From positions 15,246,729 to 15,310,728 of the forward strand of contig CM049314.1 of the NCBI GenBank assembly GCA_026874595.1: a DNA stretch of 64,000 nt, read 5' to 3'. Made by a program: the position numbers and the translations under genes. Below the pieces are notes generated by a model. The model worked only from the letters and a program-made list of their open reading frames with translations. It was not told where the DNA came from and ran no database searches. Of the stretch, positions 48,747 through 60,676 are shown one piece after another (position 1 is the stretch's first letter; every line of letters begins with the position of its first letter). This DNA is from Sipunculus nudus (taxonomy: Eukaryota > Annelida > Sipuncula > Golfingiida > Sipunculidae).

Positions 48747-49768
48747 CCTTTAAAACCAATCCGAAGTGCCCCATTGTTAATTGGGGATGTTGGAATGTTG
48801 GAAGCGAAGAGCCGATCAAATTCATGTTGAGTAGGAAGTGTTTTCGTAACGGCCAATCGGCTGTTGTGACACACAGGAGCGGTCACCGAAAATAATGTGT
48901 AAATTTTGCATGCTTATTCATTTCTCACAGTATTTGATTATGCATATGCTGGATAGCCCTGCCTGGGCTTTAGTATTTACATTTGCTCCTAAAATGTGTA
49001 AAATAAAACGTGATTACATGTATAGCGAAAGACGAAACCCAGTGCCAGCTCTTATCTCTGAATGAAAATCGGCCAGATAGCCATAGTTTAGTTAAATAAT
49101 TTGCCCCGAGGTGGCAGCAACTATACTTAGCATTGCAACACGCCAAGAGCAGGTTTGTTGGCTGTTGTTGGGAGGAATTCAGTTTTATTCATTGCATTTA
49201 CTGGCCGAATCTATATGCTAAAATTCAAAGCCTAACCTTTCTCTGGATGATAAGAGGGATACTAATTAGCCGGATGAAAAAAAAATCAGCATGTAGTTCC
49301 CCATTGCGTGTGCCGTAACTCATGCACGGGATATACTAGTACATTTAAGCCCCCCCCCCCCCCCCCGGTTACGACAGGGAGGCTAATAGGGGGTGGTCAG
49401 TTCTTTTTTTTCATAGTTATGTATTTTTTGGACCTGGACTTACTAATCAATGTTTTCTTTAATATTTTCAGCTCCACAATGTGAAAGATATAAAAGAAGG
49501 GGATGGGGTGTTGGCCCACACGATTAGCTCCCAAGAGGATATACCTAATAAATACTACCAAGTCACGATACAGACCTCGCCAAACGAGGCCGTGTATGAA
49601 GGTACCGTGAAACACGATACGTATTATAACACGTTCACGGTATCTGAGGACATCAGTAGGCTCGATACGACAGAACAACATCTCAACTGCATGGACGAAA
49701 AGAATCCAGATCTGGCGCGATTTTGTCATTGTGGGGCAAACAAATTTGGCGGGAAAGACGAAATGTGA
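45868..49768 (+). CDS. DUF229 family type II membrane protein (3 exons, 831 aa)
   Basis: Exons 45868-47122, 47613-48556 and 49472-49768 join in frame (2496 bases). Residues 17-36 form one membrane anchor after a basic start, so most of the protein should face the lumen or outside. A His-rich stretch follows (55-77), then a Cys-containing region (80-182) and a Lys/Glu-rich linker (about 240-320). The DUF229 core, a family with the alkaline phosphatase/sulfatase fold, begins NVLIFGIDSMSHVGFHRHFP (365-384, candidate metal Asp372 and nucleophile Ser373). It continues with GDGNTGALLPMFTG, GDHGPSHQRV (from 575), GKLEERLP (590-597) and RLTTPFDIYETLHDML. A Cys cluster (NRTCAS, HWCTC) follows. Exon 1 ends at a GC donor (AG|GCAAGT); no GT donor keeps the frame. 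Biochemical function of the family is not established. Start chosen as the ATG just before the anchor. Confidence 0.9.
48695..48746. repeat. (ATGT)n/(AT)n microsatellite in intron 2
   Basis: TATGTATG units flank a TATATA core; imperfectly palindromic. Confidence 0.75.
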
Positions 49769-51473
49769 CACTGATGTGTCACCTAACTATAACTATGCGC
49801 AATGATAAGATAGATAACTAGCATAACGTCCATACTTTCAGAATGTGAGTATGGCTTATTTACAACTACACACCTCACACAATAGTTAAATACACGGCAG
49901 TCGTTGCAGGTCTCCTTTGTTTAAACCGCTGCTTTGTTTAGCAGGATTCTCCGTGTCTCACCACTAGAGCTCGTACAAGGCAAACAATCGGACCACCGAG
50001 AGCGTTGTATCGCATTGTGTATCCCGCTCCAAGCTTTAAATCCGCTACACCCTGCTAACGTTGATCTGATTCTTGGCCCTGTGCCAGTCCTGGCGTCGAA
50101 ACCAAAACAAAGTATAAAAAACAGCGGTTAGAACGAAGGAGAGCTGGAACAACTGCTATGTGTAACCGCTGCCTGTGGAGTGTACCTTACAGCTCAAGAA
50201 GTAATGCCAGACTTCACGCAACAGCACTCGGTCTCCGAGAGACTTTAATCAAGCAATATTGATGGCCTGATCAGGAAACAAGAAGTAGCATTATGGCTCT
50301 GATTAATTCAGTGTATATAGGATTGCGGGGAAAAGATGAAAATAAATAGGATAATTGTCTCTTCCTCATGTTTCTTGGATAGCCGTTAGCATATAGAACT
50401 TATGCGGACCTTGCATATTACGCAATCATAGACATTGCGCATGCGCAGCATCGAAACCAAACTTGCTTTGCAAAGGAATCGATTAAACAAGAGCGCCTAA
50501 TAAATATAAAACGTAATATGTGTTTATCCTGCATGCGTGCACATAACACCCAGGGTCTGAGGCCTGTACGTGTGGTATCGTTCATTACATTTAGTCTTGA
50601 CAGAATTATCTTTCCAACATTTACATTATACATATAATTCGAACTTGCTGGTAATGTCAACAAAATGCTTTATTAACAGGTAGAATTGTTTATATAGTTT
50701 TCCTTGTCAGGAATTTGTGTTTGGCGCAACTCGAGGCACTGTTTTGGTGATATGTAATTATTACTATATTTGTGCTTTACAGGTAACCCGGTGATAGTTT
50801 TAATTGATCATTTATAGAGATAACATGTCAAATATGCACTTAAAGTCAAGCAGTTGTTTACACAAAGTAAAAACATAGCAGTTAGCAGAGCAACCGGGAT
50901 TTAATGTTTTTGTTCACCACAAGAGGGGTGTCCATGTCAGTCGTAAATTAGGGACACCTCTGATTCTCTGTGCCCACAGTAATCCTAATGCGAGTTGTAT
51001 TTTATTTACGAATCTGTCAGGAACATATGTGTTTTTTAATAATATTTGGTTGAGGAATATTCATGAAGTCACCTTTGATCATTCTGCTCAAGTTGTAACC
51101 ATATGTTTAATTGCTTTTATATTTGTTGTTGGGACATTAATAATATATTTATTTCTTCCGTGTTTTATTTAGGTCGTATTCTATTTATTTATGACCATGT
51201 GCCATCTATCTAACACTGCGCCTTAGAAATCACTGGTACAGAAATCCAAGCCGCTTGTAAATATGATAGGCCTCAATGAGCATGACATGTTATTTTTGAA
51301 AATTTTATATCCACGTTTCAATTGTATTTAACTATGTACATTTAAATTTGATATTAATTTATGTATATTTAGTATGTCAGGTTGTTTATGTATGTGTAAT
51401 TCTTTTATATAAAAGCAACGAAGCAATGCAATTTTGACTATGGAGGACACTTTGTAAAAGGATAATTGTTAAT
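49769..51473. other. 3' UTR and intergenic sequence
   Basis: The DUF229 3' UTR probably runs to an AATAAA at 50341-50346; closer signals were not obvious. No other gene or clear repeat is seen. Confidence 0.4.
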
Positions 51474-51756
51474 TTATGATTTACCGCTTCTACCTGCCAG
51501 CGCCATCTAGTGACCATATCAGAAAGAATTCTTATTTCAGACATTATACTTGACAATATTAGACTTGAATTTAAATAAAAATCCCTGATCATGACAGTAA
51601 AAGCTTCGCCACCTAATATTGTAATACATCCATCTTTTTTGCCGGTTTGCATGGAGGTCTAACCTAGAGCGAACATCTCTTCGAGAGTTCCTTTGTTTGC
51701 CTGAATGAACACAAGATGGCGCTGAAAAGCAACAGCAGAATTACCGTAAATAATAA
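51474..51756. mobile_element. MITE with CAGCGCCATCT inverted termini, copy 2
   Basis: The left side has CAGCGCCATCTAGTGACC and the right side AACACAAGATGGCGCTG, with TTACCG and its inverse CGGTAA outside. Same design as 3276-3560. Confidence 0.55.
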
Positions 51757-52023
51757 AAAAAGACGTTTCTGAGGTAGCCCGTTAGAATTGCTAGTAATAC
51801 TTAAATGTCCGACTTTGCAATGCAATGCAAGTGTTATGTATTAACAACCATTAATCAAACGTATGTAAGTCTACTTTTTTTTATAATAATATTTACATAT
51901 TTACACAATAATTCATGAATAATTTCTTCTTTATCTGGCCATCAATGTCTCAAAGTAATAAACTTTCATGTTCAAATCAACCATTCTAGTGATATCTTCT
52001 CTTTACATCATATGGTATATGTA

Positions 52024-52150
52024 CCGTATTTCCTTGATCAGACGCCCGGGCGTTTATTTTTTCAGACATTGCTTTGACCCGGCGTCTGTACAAAGCCGGC
52101 ATCTAATTAAGACCGGCGTTTATTAAAAGAAACATTATCAGCCTCGGTAG
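52024..52150. repeat. dispersed repeat fragment (ACCGTATTTCCTTGATCAGA)
   Basis: GC-rich words GACGCCCGGGCGTTTA and GACCGGCGTTTATTAAA recur in inverse and direct form within 120 bp. The style is of a known type of invertebrate MITE end, but no second terminus was located. Confidence 0.4.
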
Positions 52151-52479
52151 ACCAAAGCCACAAAACAACACGTCGAAACGATAAACCTGCTGGTCTTTAC
52201 TTAATTGAAGACATTGTCGGTAAATGGATTGTGTTTATACGAAATATATGAGATGTCATATGTATATGACACAATCGCGTATCATAATAAGAATTTACGT
52301 GGAAACACAGCAAGGGATAGTGGTACATAGACGGTATATATGACTTGGCTCTGGGTCATCACATGATATATGAATATCAATAAAAATCAATTGCCCATGC
52401 ATCTATCATCTCATCCCTGATCACATCCAATGAAATATATAATTATATATTCATCTTTTATCCCCAAATTATTATCCCC

Positions 52480-52935
52480 TCGAAACGAAGTTGCGAAAGA
52501 GATATAGTGACGCCTGTGCTCGTGCGTCCGTCTGTCTGTCTGCCCGTCCGTCTGTCCGTCCGGAATTGGCATGTGGATCGATTTCAAGCCAAACCGTCTG
52601 ACCAAAACCTTTTATCTTGCACATATAGCTCCCCCAACCATAGACGAAGAACCCTGTCGATTTTGAGGTCAAGGGGTTAAAAGTCACGAGCACAGGACCC
52701 ACTTCTTGAAAAACTTGTGGACCAATTTAAAGGCAAACCGTGTAACCAAAACCTTTCATCTTGCAAATATGGCTCACCCACCCATTGATGAAGAACCCTA
52801 TTTAGTTTGAGGTCACAGGAGCAAAGGTCAAAGCCAGAATGCTGCCCCCCTTATTTTCACACTGTATAATACAACCATTCTAATATTGCCCCGTGCGATG
52901 GGGATGCTCCACTTTGCGGTGCCCTTGTTTTAACA
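52480..52935 (+). repeat. dispersed repeat with GTCCGTCTGTC run
   Basis: Begins CCCCTCGAAACGAAGTTGCG, has a CCGTCTGTC run, then two similar segments with CCAAAACCTTTyATCTTGCA (near 52601 and 52746), and ends GCGGTGCCCTTGTTTT. Probably a non-coding interspersed repeat. Confidence 0.5.
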
Positions 52936-54549
52936 GGGTACCTGATTGGCATGATACGTAACGTCATACAGTTCACTGTACATCTTGCGTATATTGATAA
53001 CCACATTCCTGCCTCCTATAATAGGGCTATAATATTATAAGGCTGTAAGCAAAGGCCTGACCTATGTTCTTCATTTTTATTTGTATAAAACACAAATGTG
53101 CTCGAAAATTCAACATTCTAATGCAATTCAAGTTATTTTAGTAAATTTCAAATTCAAAAGAATTAGCAATCTTTTTATAACAATACATTTCATCATTACA
53201 CAAAATGCAACATTACAACTGCTCACCTTGGTCCTTAATTAGAAAACTACTCGGAGATACCTGGGTCGTGTTTTCCCCTTCAACGAAAAGACTCTGTCTC
53301 GATATCAGAGCCGAATACCTTGTCACATCTCAATAAAGGAATAGATATTTTTTTTTAATTATTATTTTGACAAGATCTCATGGCTTACAAGAATCGGCAC
53401 ATGTCAATCAAAATAAATCAGACCAACCGTTAATGAGACTGCGTTCCCTCCAATTAAGAACACACATCATGCGCAAAAAAAAAAAAAAAAAAAAAATCCA
53501 ATATAAAAAAAAGTCTTTGTTTCCGATTACATGCCAGAGAAAAATAGGGTAGGTAGGTAGGGAATTTTTTTTTGGGGGGGGGGGGGATTTTTTTTTAAAT
53601 AATTATTTTTTTTCAGTTTATGCGACATATTTTCAGAATAAATTTGTAAATAGAATTATGTTTATGCATATCTGTGCCAGTCCGTGTACAGTATAATCAA
53701 GTATTTACCCATTAGAACCATTTTCTCTTGGAGAAAAAGGCGTTTGTCCAATCTTTTTTTATAAAAAGTGAAGCGAAGTAACTTTCCAGGAATAATCAGT
53801 CACTGGGAAATAATTAAAGTTGGCGATCAGGAAGGTTTACCTTTTTAGGCTAAAATGAGCGGCCGGCCATTCATTCGCCCTCAACAACTGCGAAATGACA
53901 CCGTTGAACCATGGTGTAGTACGCACACATTCAGCTGGGGAAATAAAGTGTTCATAACATCGGTATATCTGTTAAAAATAAGAAATGTACATCGACAATC
54001 CGCCGGTGTCAAATTTGACATCGTAGTTATGAATATGCTCTTATCATTTACCGCCATTGTATAAAAAAATTATCGCCAAAAATGAATGATTACCACGTGT
54101 TACCGCCAAATTTGCGTTTAACTTTTCATTAAATGACCGGCCAACGTTCATTAAAACGTTCGTTTTTACTCCTGCCAGCGCCAGCGCAGGTTCAGGTGAT
54201 CTTTGACAGAATAAATACGGGTACATATGTACCCGAATAGTTAACTACGGTTACATGCAGTGACGAAACGTCATGTCATTGGTTCATTTCAACTCATTTG
54301 CATAGCCGAAGATGGCACTCCCTTCCGAATATTGCCGACTAGCGACCGTGCATACAAGCGGGCGATTAATAAGGCCTTCCGGAAAAGCAAATTTTGGGCC
54401 TTGTGGCAATTTTGAACGATCTCAAACCAGTTCTCAGACGGGTCAGGGCTGTCAGACATTCGCGGAGGGGGCCACGTTCATAGCTTGAAAGAAGCCGCTT
54501 ACTTCTCCATATATATTATTTGATATTTATCCCCTTACTATAAATTATA

Positions 54550-56998
54550 ACAAGGGACCCATGGGTCACGGCGCTCAGCTGTTATATATGATAAAAAATA
54601 TGATTTTGAAATGAGGCACATGCTGGTTTTGTGTGGAAATAAATATAAGCTGTATTATGAGTTGTTGGTGTTTAGCTTATGTATGATTTTGATAGTTTCT
54701 TTGGAGACAGGGAAGAGATTGATTTCATTTATTTTATTAACAAATGGAGTGCTACTGTCATACAGATTTTGACTTGGCCATATAACTGATAAGCAGCACA
54801 TATAAGATAAGAGTTTAACTATTTATTAAAATTTAATAACAAATATTGTGCCAAATATAATTTCTATTAAAAATAATAAGAGAATCATATGATTTCTTAA
54901 ATAAAATATAACTGAAATGATTATTAAAATAATATTATAGAATATATTCAAGAATGCATTCATGAATACATTTTGAAAGTATTTGCACTGGTATTCAAAT
55001 ACTTTCATTTTTACCTGAATTCCCATTCTCATGCAAGAAATTTTATAATGGAGCACATATTCATATTCATATACATTTACAAAGTATTCGCACCATGTCT
55101 GGTATTTATTCAGTTTTAGCCAAACAATGATGTTGATAATCCAGAATATAAACAAAGGACCCATGGGTCACGACGCCCAACTTAAGTTTGAAATTTTTGC
55201 AAATGCAAAATATGAAAAATATTCTATCGTAATGTTTTTCATTTATAAAAGCATATGAGAAGCTAAGAGGAAAGGGCCCTCCTTCTTGGTTATAGTAAAG
55301 TTCTCAATATATGATTGCAAACTAATACTCTGACAAGACTATCATGAAGAAAAACAGTAAAAGTTTTTAGATACTGTGATGCATATGAAAAATTTACAGA
55401 TGGACAGGCAAGTGAACAGAATGGACTAATACCTTTATTTCACTTTCAAGGGAATAATGCATTTAAGTTTATAAATAAGCCTATTTTTTTAGCATATCCA
55501 CTTTTTTCATTAATAGTTTTATCTGATTCATTTTTATTATTTACAAGTGTTATAAATTTGTAATATAAAAACTGAAAATATAAGTTAAAATATTAGAATT
55601 CTAAGTTGCAATCATTATATATCCAGATTGTAGCTCATATTGGGTCATATTATGCATACACATATATTTTATTATCTTTAAATCAAATCTACGGCATCTA
55701 CAAAATTATTCCTTGAATCCCTATTAAAAAGTTTTGCACATTGGAGTTTTCAGTACATGCTCAATTTTATTCACCAAAATAAAATAAAAAAATTCAGTAA
55801 ATTTGATAAAATAAAAACATCTTTTCAAATAAAGTATAAACACTGTTAGTTGAATGAGGGCCAAACAATATCATTATGCTAATTACAATCTCAGCTATAA
55901 TTAAATACTGGAATTAATAGTCAATTTCACACCTGGTGAAGTTTTACTCTTCTGAAGTAAAGCATTACTTATCTGATGAACATCCACACTTTCATAGCAT
56001 TACATCACTTTGTGGACACAATTAAATGTGCACTTTAATCATTGTAACCCTGGTGGTACAATACAAAATCTAAAATGTAGCATGTCCAAGAATAAAATAA
56101 AAATCAGAATATTATAACATTCATCTAGTTTATGCACCAGTTTGGGGGGGGGGGGGGGGTGAGTGCAGGGCAGAGGGGAAGCCTGCTAGTAGTGGCCAAG
56201 CTGGGCCTAGGCAAGCTGCCTGGGGTGGGTTATATAATGCAAGTGAAGGCTGTACTACTAGGTGGGCCAGATGTAAACAACAGTTGACATGGTGTATGAA
56301 AACTTGAATTAAAGCTACTCTTTTCAAACAATTCCTTTGAAATTTCAGATTATAAAAGATTAAATCCTTATGTATATATGCTGTGAAAATTAAATCAACA
56401 GTGCTTACAGGAAAAAACGTGCCACTGCCAAAGTTGGACAAAATTTAAGGTATTGATTTTTTATTTATGCTAATAACTTGAAAAATTTGCAAAATTCAGA
56501 TCTAATTTTAGGTGAAAAATTGAATCTTGATTAAATAAAGTTATATTCCTGAAAAAAAGTCTCCAGCTTCAGCAATTCTCATGTTAAGTGAGCAAATATA
56601 TTTCCTGATTTTTATAAAATTGCATTATATTTGGGCCTATAACTTCAAAATAATACCCAATACTGACCTAATTTTTGGTATGTGCACAGAAAATATACGG
56701 AAGAATATGAATACTAAATATGATCAAAAACAGATCAGTGGTTTTGATATTAGGCAGCCTTGAAGTGTAACAATGGCTTTTTATGGAAAACGGAGGTTTT
56801 TCCTTAATATCTCAAAGGAACGAAGTTTTAATGACCCATTTTTTGGTATGGTAGGAGATTTTGGGGACATCTAATGGTATGCAGAATTTTGGATTCGTAG
56901 GTCCAACAGTTTTAAAACGTGCCCTGTTAACGGCCGGACGGACGACGGACAAAGGACCACGACTATAGCTCAGATGACTTATAGTCAGCTGAGCTAAA
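54550..56998 (-). repeat. dispersed GACCCATGGGTC-type repeat, minus orientation
   Basis: Read on the minus strand it begins near 56998 with TTTAGCTCAGCTGACTATAA and CCTTTGTCCGTCGTCCGTCC. It reaches the conserved end CGTGACCCATGGGTCC at about 55155, with a second such end at about 54552. Two overlapping or nested members are likely. A 17-base G tract is at 56143. Confidence 0.5.
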
Positions 56999-57650
56999 AA
57001 GTTGTTGCGCAGAACTACGTTCTCAGCTGACGAACCCGTTCATGCATATGACCGTCCACACACCGTTTTTCGCGGGTATATCTGAACTGTCAGTGACGAT
57101 CTCAGAACATCGTAATTTGTTTCTGTATGGCAGATTAAAGTTGTCGACATAAGAGCGTACTTCACCTAAAAATTCCACGTACAAACCTCGACTTTACTGG
57201 TTTTGCAATCAGAATCCAAATAAAATTGTTAGGGTCGCACAGTAAATCTAGGGTCGGTCGGGTAACCGGAAACAAAGACTTTTTTTACGCCTTATTGAAA
57301 TATTTGCTTGCCATGTTTAAAGTGATTGACAACCTAGTTGTGGGAAGGACGGCAGCCACGATTGCAAAGGGATTTAAGATTTGCTTCGTTAATTCACGTT
57401 TTATCATGTGTTTGCTCTTTGAATATATAAGTAAACTCATCAATAACTATATGCCTATAATACTGTGTACTATAGCAATATTGTATTGAACTATTAGCCA
57501 AATAAAACAGATTTTTAAAGCAATCTGGGGGACCTAAAAAAACCACGGACAATGAATTATTGACCCAAGTATCATTATTCCTTAATAACCAGAGACTTAG
57601 CGCAGTATTACTTCATAAGTTGACATTGTGAACTAAAACCTACTCTAAAT

Positions 57651-57670
57651 AAAAAAAAAATACCTGAAAC
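57651..57670. repeat. left target-site duplication of SINE
   Basis: A tract of A followed by TACCTGAAAC, repeated exactly at 58065-58084. Confidence 0.85.
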
Positions 57671-58064
57671 CGGCTTCTGTGGCTCAGGGGTAGAGCGCAG
57701 GATTCAAAGCCGGGAGATCGTGCGTTCGAATCTCAGCAGAGGCGATGAGATTTTTCACGGTCGGCCCCAACTCAGGGTGAGCGCTCTGCGGGCTTAATGG
57801 GAAGGTCGTGCCCAACGGCCGTGTTTCACTCACAAACGAGTGCGCCTTTCGGGGGTCCTTGGTGGTATGATTACTAACCTAGGGCCCACAGGTGCAGAAG
57901 TCACCGGGCCTGGTTAACGCCAGGGTATAAAATGAGAGGAAGCGTGTGATACTGCCCTGTCATGTAGTCCGGAACCGGAATGGAAATCTGCAGAAGTACA
58001 TATACTTAGTGAAGCTAGCATTAAAAAAATGGAGGCGGTTACCTCAAAAAAAAAAATATTAAAA
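57671..58064 (+). mobile_element. full-length tRNA-derived SINE
   Basis: The 5' end CGGCTTCTGTGGCTCAGGGG looks like a tRNA, with an A box (TGGCTCAGGGGTAGAG, from 57680) and a B box (GTTCGAATC, 57724-57732). A body of about 300 bp follows, ending in A-rich runs. Both sides carry a perfect duplication of about 20 bp, proving retrotransposition of a complete copy. The partner LINE is unknown. Confidence 0.9.
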
Positions 58065-58502
58065 AAAAAAAAAATACCTGAAACATATGTGTGTATAATG
58101 TTTTATTTTTCATATATAATTGTAAGTTTCACCTTTGATCTAAATACAAAATAAACAAAAATGAAGTATACAGACCACTTTCCCCGTGTAATAAATCTTT
58201 CTTCAATAATATTTAAATATTTATAATATTTATAACATGGGGACAACGCAGGTGTATAGAAATCATCGATTCTTCAGAGTTCGTTCCAGATGTTGTTTCT
58301 TCTTTTCACCACAGATATAGTGTGATCTAGTCTGAAGAGAGAGCACCATAGCATTAAATCACTGGTTACACGTGAAGTGTGAAGGGAGATGTTATATATA
58401 CATACGGGCTAACTAAAATTATTTTGTTTCAGTCATATAATATGTCAAAGCCGGATTTGAATTTTCACTGTGTAGTACATATTGTGGTACCTAGCCTTAA
58501 CA

Positions 58503-58683
58503 GAGCTGATCAAGGATTTAGGAAAAATGGGGGGGGGGGGGGTCCAACCCAGGAAGACTAAAGAAAAGGGAGGGTCAGGAAAAGGGGGAGTCCAGGCCGG
58601 AAGATTTGGTCTAAAGTCCTTAAAAAATGGTTGGGGCGACTGAACACCCTGCCCCCCCCCCCCCCCCTTGGATCCGCTTCTGC
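58503..58683. repeat. poly-C/G palindromic MITE, copy 3
   Basis: Starts GATCAAGGATTTAGGAAAAA, with a 12-base G tract and, near the other end, a 17-base C tract, and ends TTGGATCCGCTTCTGC, the inverse of the start of copy 1. Confidence 0.6.
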
Positions 58684-59800
58684 TTAATACAAGGGTTTCT
58701 CTTTTATTAAAAAATCAATGCGTTTGGCACGAGGTTATTGTTTGCCAACGGACGAAGGTATCAAGTGTTTTGTTTGCTGAGAATATATGAGTAGACAATT
58801 GATAGGAGTATGGTGTTTTCATTATACAAATAGAGTGGTCTTAAATCCCAGCTGTATATAATCCATAATTTACTTTTGATTTAAAGATTCAGAAAAGGCT
58901 AATCCTTCATGATAATTAATTCAATGAGACAACTGACACATGTAATATCCTTAAAGTTCCTCAAAATAAGATGCATAATTGAAATATTACTGACGAAAAC
59001 AGGATGAAACTGTAAACTGACGTTCAGTCTTGCGAAAGAAGCTACCCGTACACGTTCCCACTTATTTTACACCTGCTGACACATCTGTTGTACGCCTTCC
59101 TCTCGTGGTACATACATATCCCAATACACACACCCTGGCAGCGGTCAAGGAACGTCGCGCTGAAAATGTACCATTATAAAACTGAGAGAGAGAGAGAAAG
59201 AGAGAGAGACAGAGAGAGAGAGAGACTGTAAGACGTAAACCATGCAGTTAGCGTGTTATATGCGTTATATATGCGGGGCATATGCGTTACATGATTGGCA
59301 TCCCTTATTTCCACTTCCTCCTTGTGGGAGTAGTAGTAAAGGATTTATATTCCCACTCTCCCTGACGGTAAAGATTAACGTGTCGATCAATAATGTCATG
59401 AGATCACTCACCCAGCTGTATGTAGTGTCATGAAGTTTTGTCAGATCCTGTGGTTTATGTACAGTATATCGATTATGTACAAACCAGAGTACAAGCATTG
59501 ATATTTTTATGCTTAATGCCAGTGTTTTTGCATGAACACTGCTGGTCCGAGTGAGCCATACGTACATTTGTAAGTGGCCCGCCGGATCTATTTTTAGACC
59601 TGTCTATTCACTCTATAAATCAGGACGCCGCTTATTCGGGTGAATATACACGTGGTGTTTTCTTATTGTTCTGAGTTCAAATGCACAGAATCTTCGTATA
59701 GGACAATCACAGATCGGCCAGATTCAGGAACATGTTTGCTGATACTAACTTATAAGTTGAAAGCCGCCAACTGACAGGCAGGTGAAAAAAGGTGTCATTC
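58684..59800. other. intergenic sequence, no gene seen
   Basis: Contains a (GA)n stretch at 59185-59226. Nothing else recognised. Confidence 0.5.
59785..59790 (-). terminator. RNA polymerase III terminator of tRNA-Glu
   Basis: Six T on the minus strand, 10 bases after the tRNA 3' end. Confidence 0.75.
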
Positions 59801-59872
59801 CTCCCTGACGGGGAATCGAACCCCGGCCGCGGCGGTGAGAGCGCCGAATCCTAACCACTAGACCATCAGGGA
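59801..59872 (-). tRNA. tRNA-Glu (anticodon CTC)
   Basis: Minus strand, 72 nt. Acceptor arms TCCCTGA and TCAGGGA pair fully. The D arm has the A box TGGTCTAGTGG, the anticodon loop reads CTCTCAC with CTC at 34-36, and the T arm has GGTTCGATTC (B box). The sequence is very close to the eukaryotic tRNA-Glu(CTC) consensus. A T6 terminator follows. No intron, no CCA encoded. The duplex is intact, so it is probably functional rather than SINE-derived. Confidence 0.95.
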
Positions 59873-60182
59873 TTCTTACGTATACGGTCTATAAGTAAAA
59901 CCTTATTTTGTAATTTTATTTGTACAAACTTGCTTTTTTTGTATTATGTAACGGGATATGGGAGTTGTTATGCGCCAAGGTTCAGGTTTACGGGTTACGC
60001 GAAAGATTTATTAATCTACAGTGCAACTACATTACTGTGGTAATTGACCAAGTTGTGGCTCAGTGGTATACACAAAACTCTGTATTCTCCAAAGGCATAA
60101 CATAGCCTAACTGTGGTAATCATTTAGTATTGTTTGGGCAATACCTGCCCGGTGAGGACTTTGAATAGTCAATGTAGACATA

Positions 60183-60676
60183 TAGTGGAACCCCGCCTTA
60201 CGACAGACCTTAAATTGTACCAAACACAATAACATGCACTCTTCTTGGTCAGGAATATTTTTTTATGAAGGACTCAAACTGAATCCACCCTTGAATTCAG
60301 AAATACAGGCACATTTCCTTGACTCGACACCAACGTACTGTAATGTTATGAATAACCCTCACAATACATAAATGGCTTAAAAACCTGAATCTTGATACGA
60401 CCTCGGCTACGGCCACATGCTTGGAAGCTCCCAAAGATCATAAGAATAATAAAATTCTTTCTTTATCTAAGCAATGGAGCATTTCTGAATAGGATATTAC
60501 TGATGATGTTTATATGTCATAGCTATATGCTCCGACAGCTACAAAAGTTGTTTTTTGAAAATATACATATTCATAATTACGACCTCTCTGGTCTTTTCAC
60601 AAGAAATTCACAAACTAAAGTACCCCTGAAATAAAACGATCATTCTCCAAGGAGGTTTTAATTGGGGTTTCCACTG
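60183..60676. mobile_element. pogo/Tigger-like MITE, 0.5 kb
   Basis: The left end TAGTGGAACCCCGCC and right end GGGGTTTCCACTG are inverted, with TA on each side. The interior is AT-rich with no transposase. Confidence 0.6.

Noticed and set aside
49921-50132. MITE with AACCGCTG termini
   Set aside because: The inverted words are only 8 bases long and no target duplication is evident.
57671-57745. Second tRNA gene
   Set aside because: It has A and B boxes but poor stems, a 300-bp tail and flanking duplications, so it is the head of a SINE.
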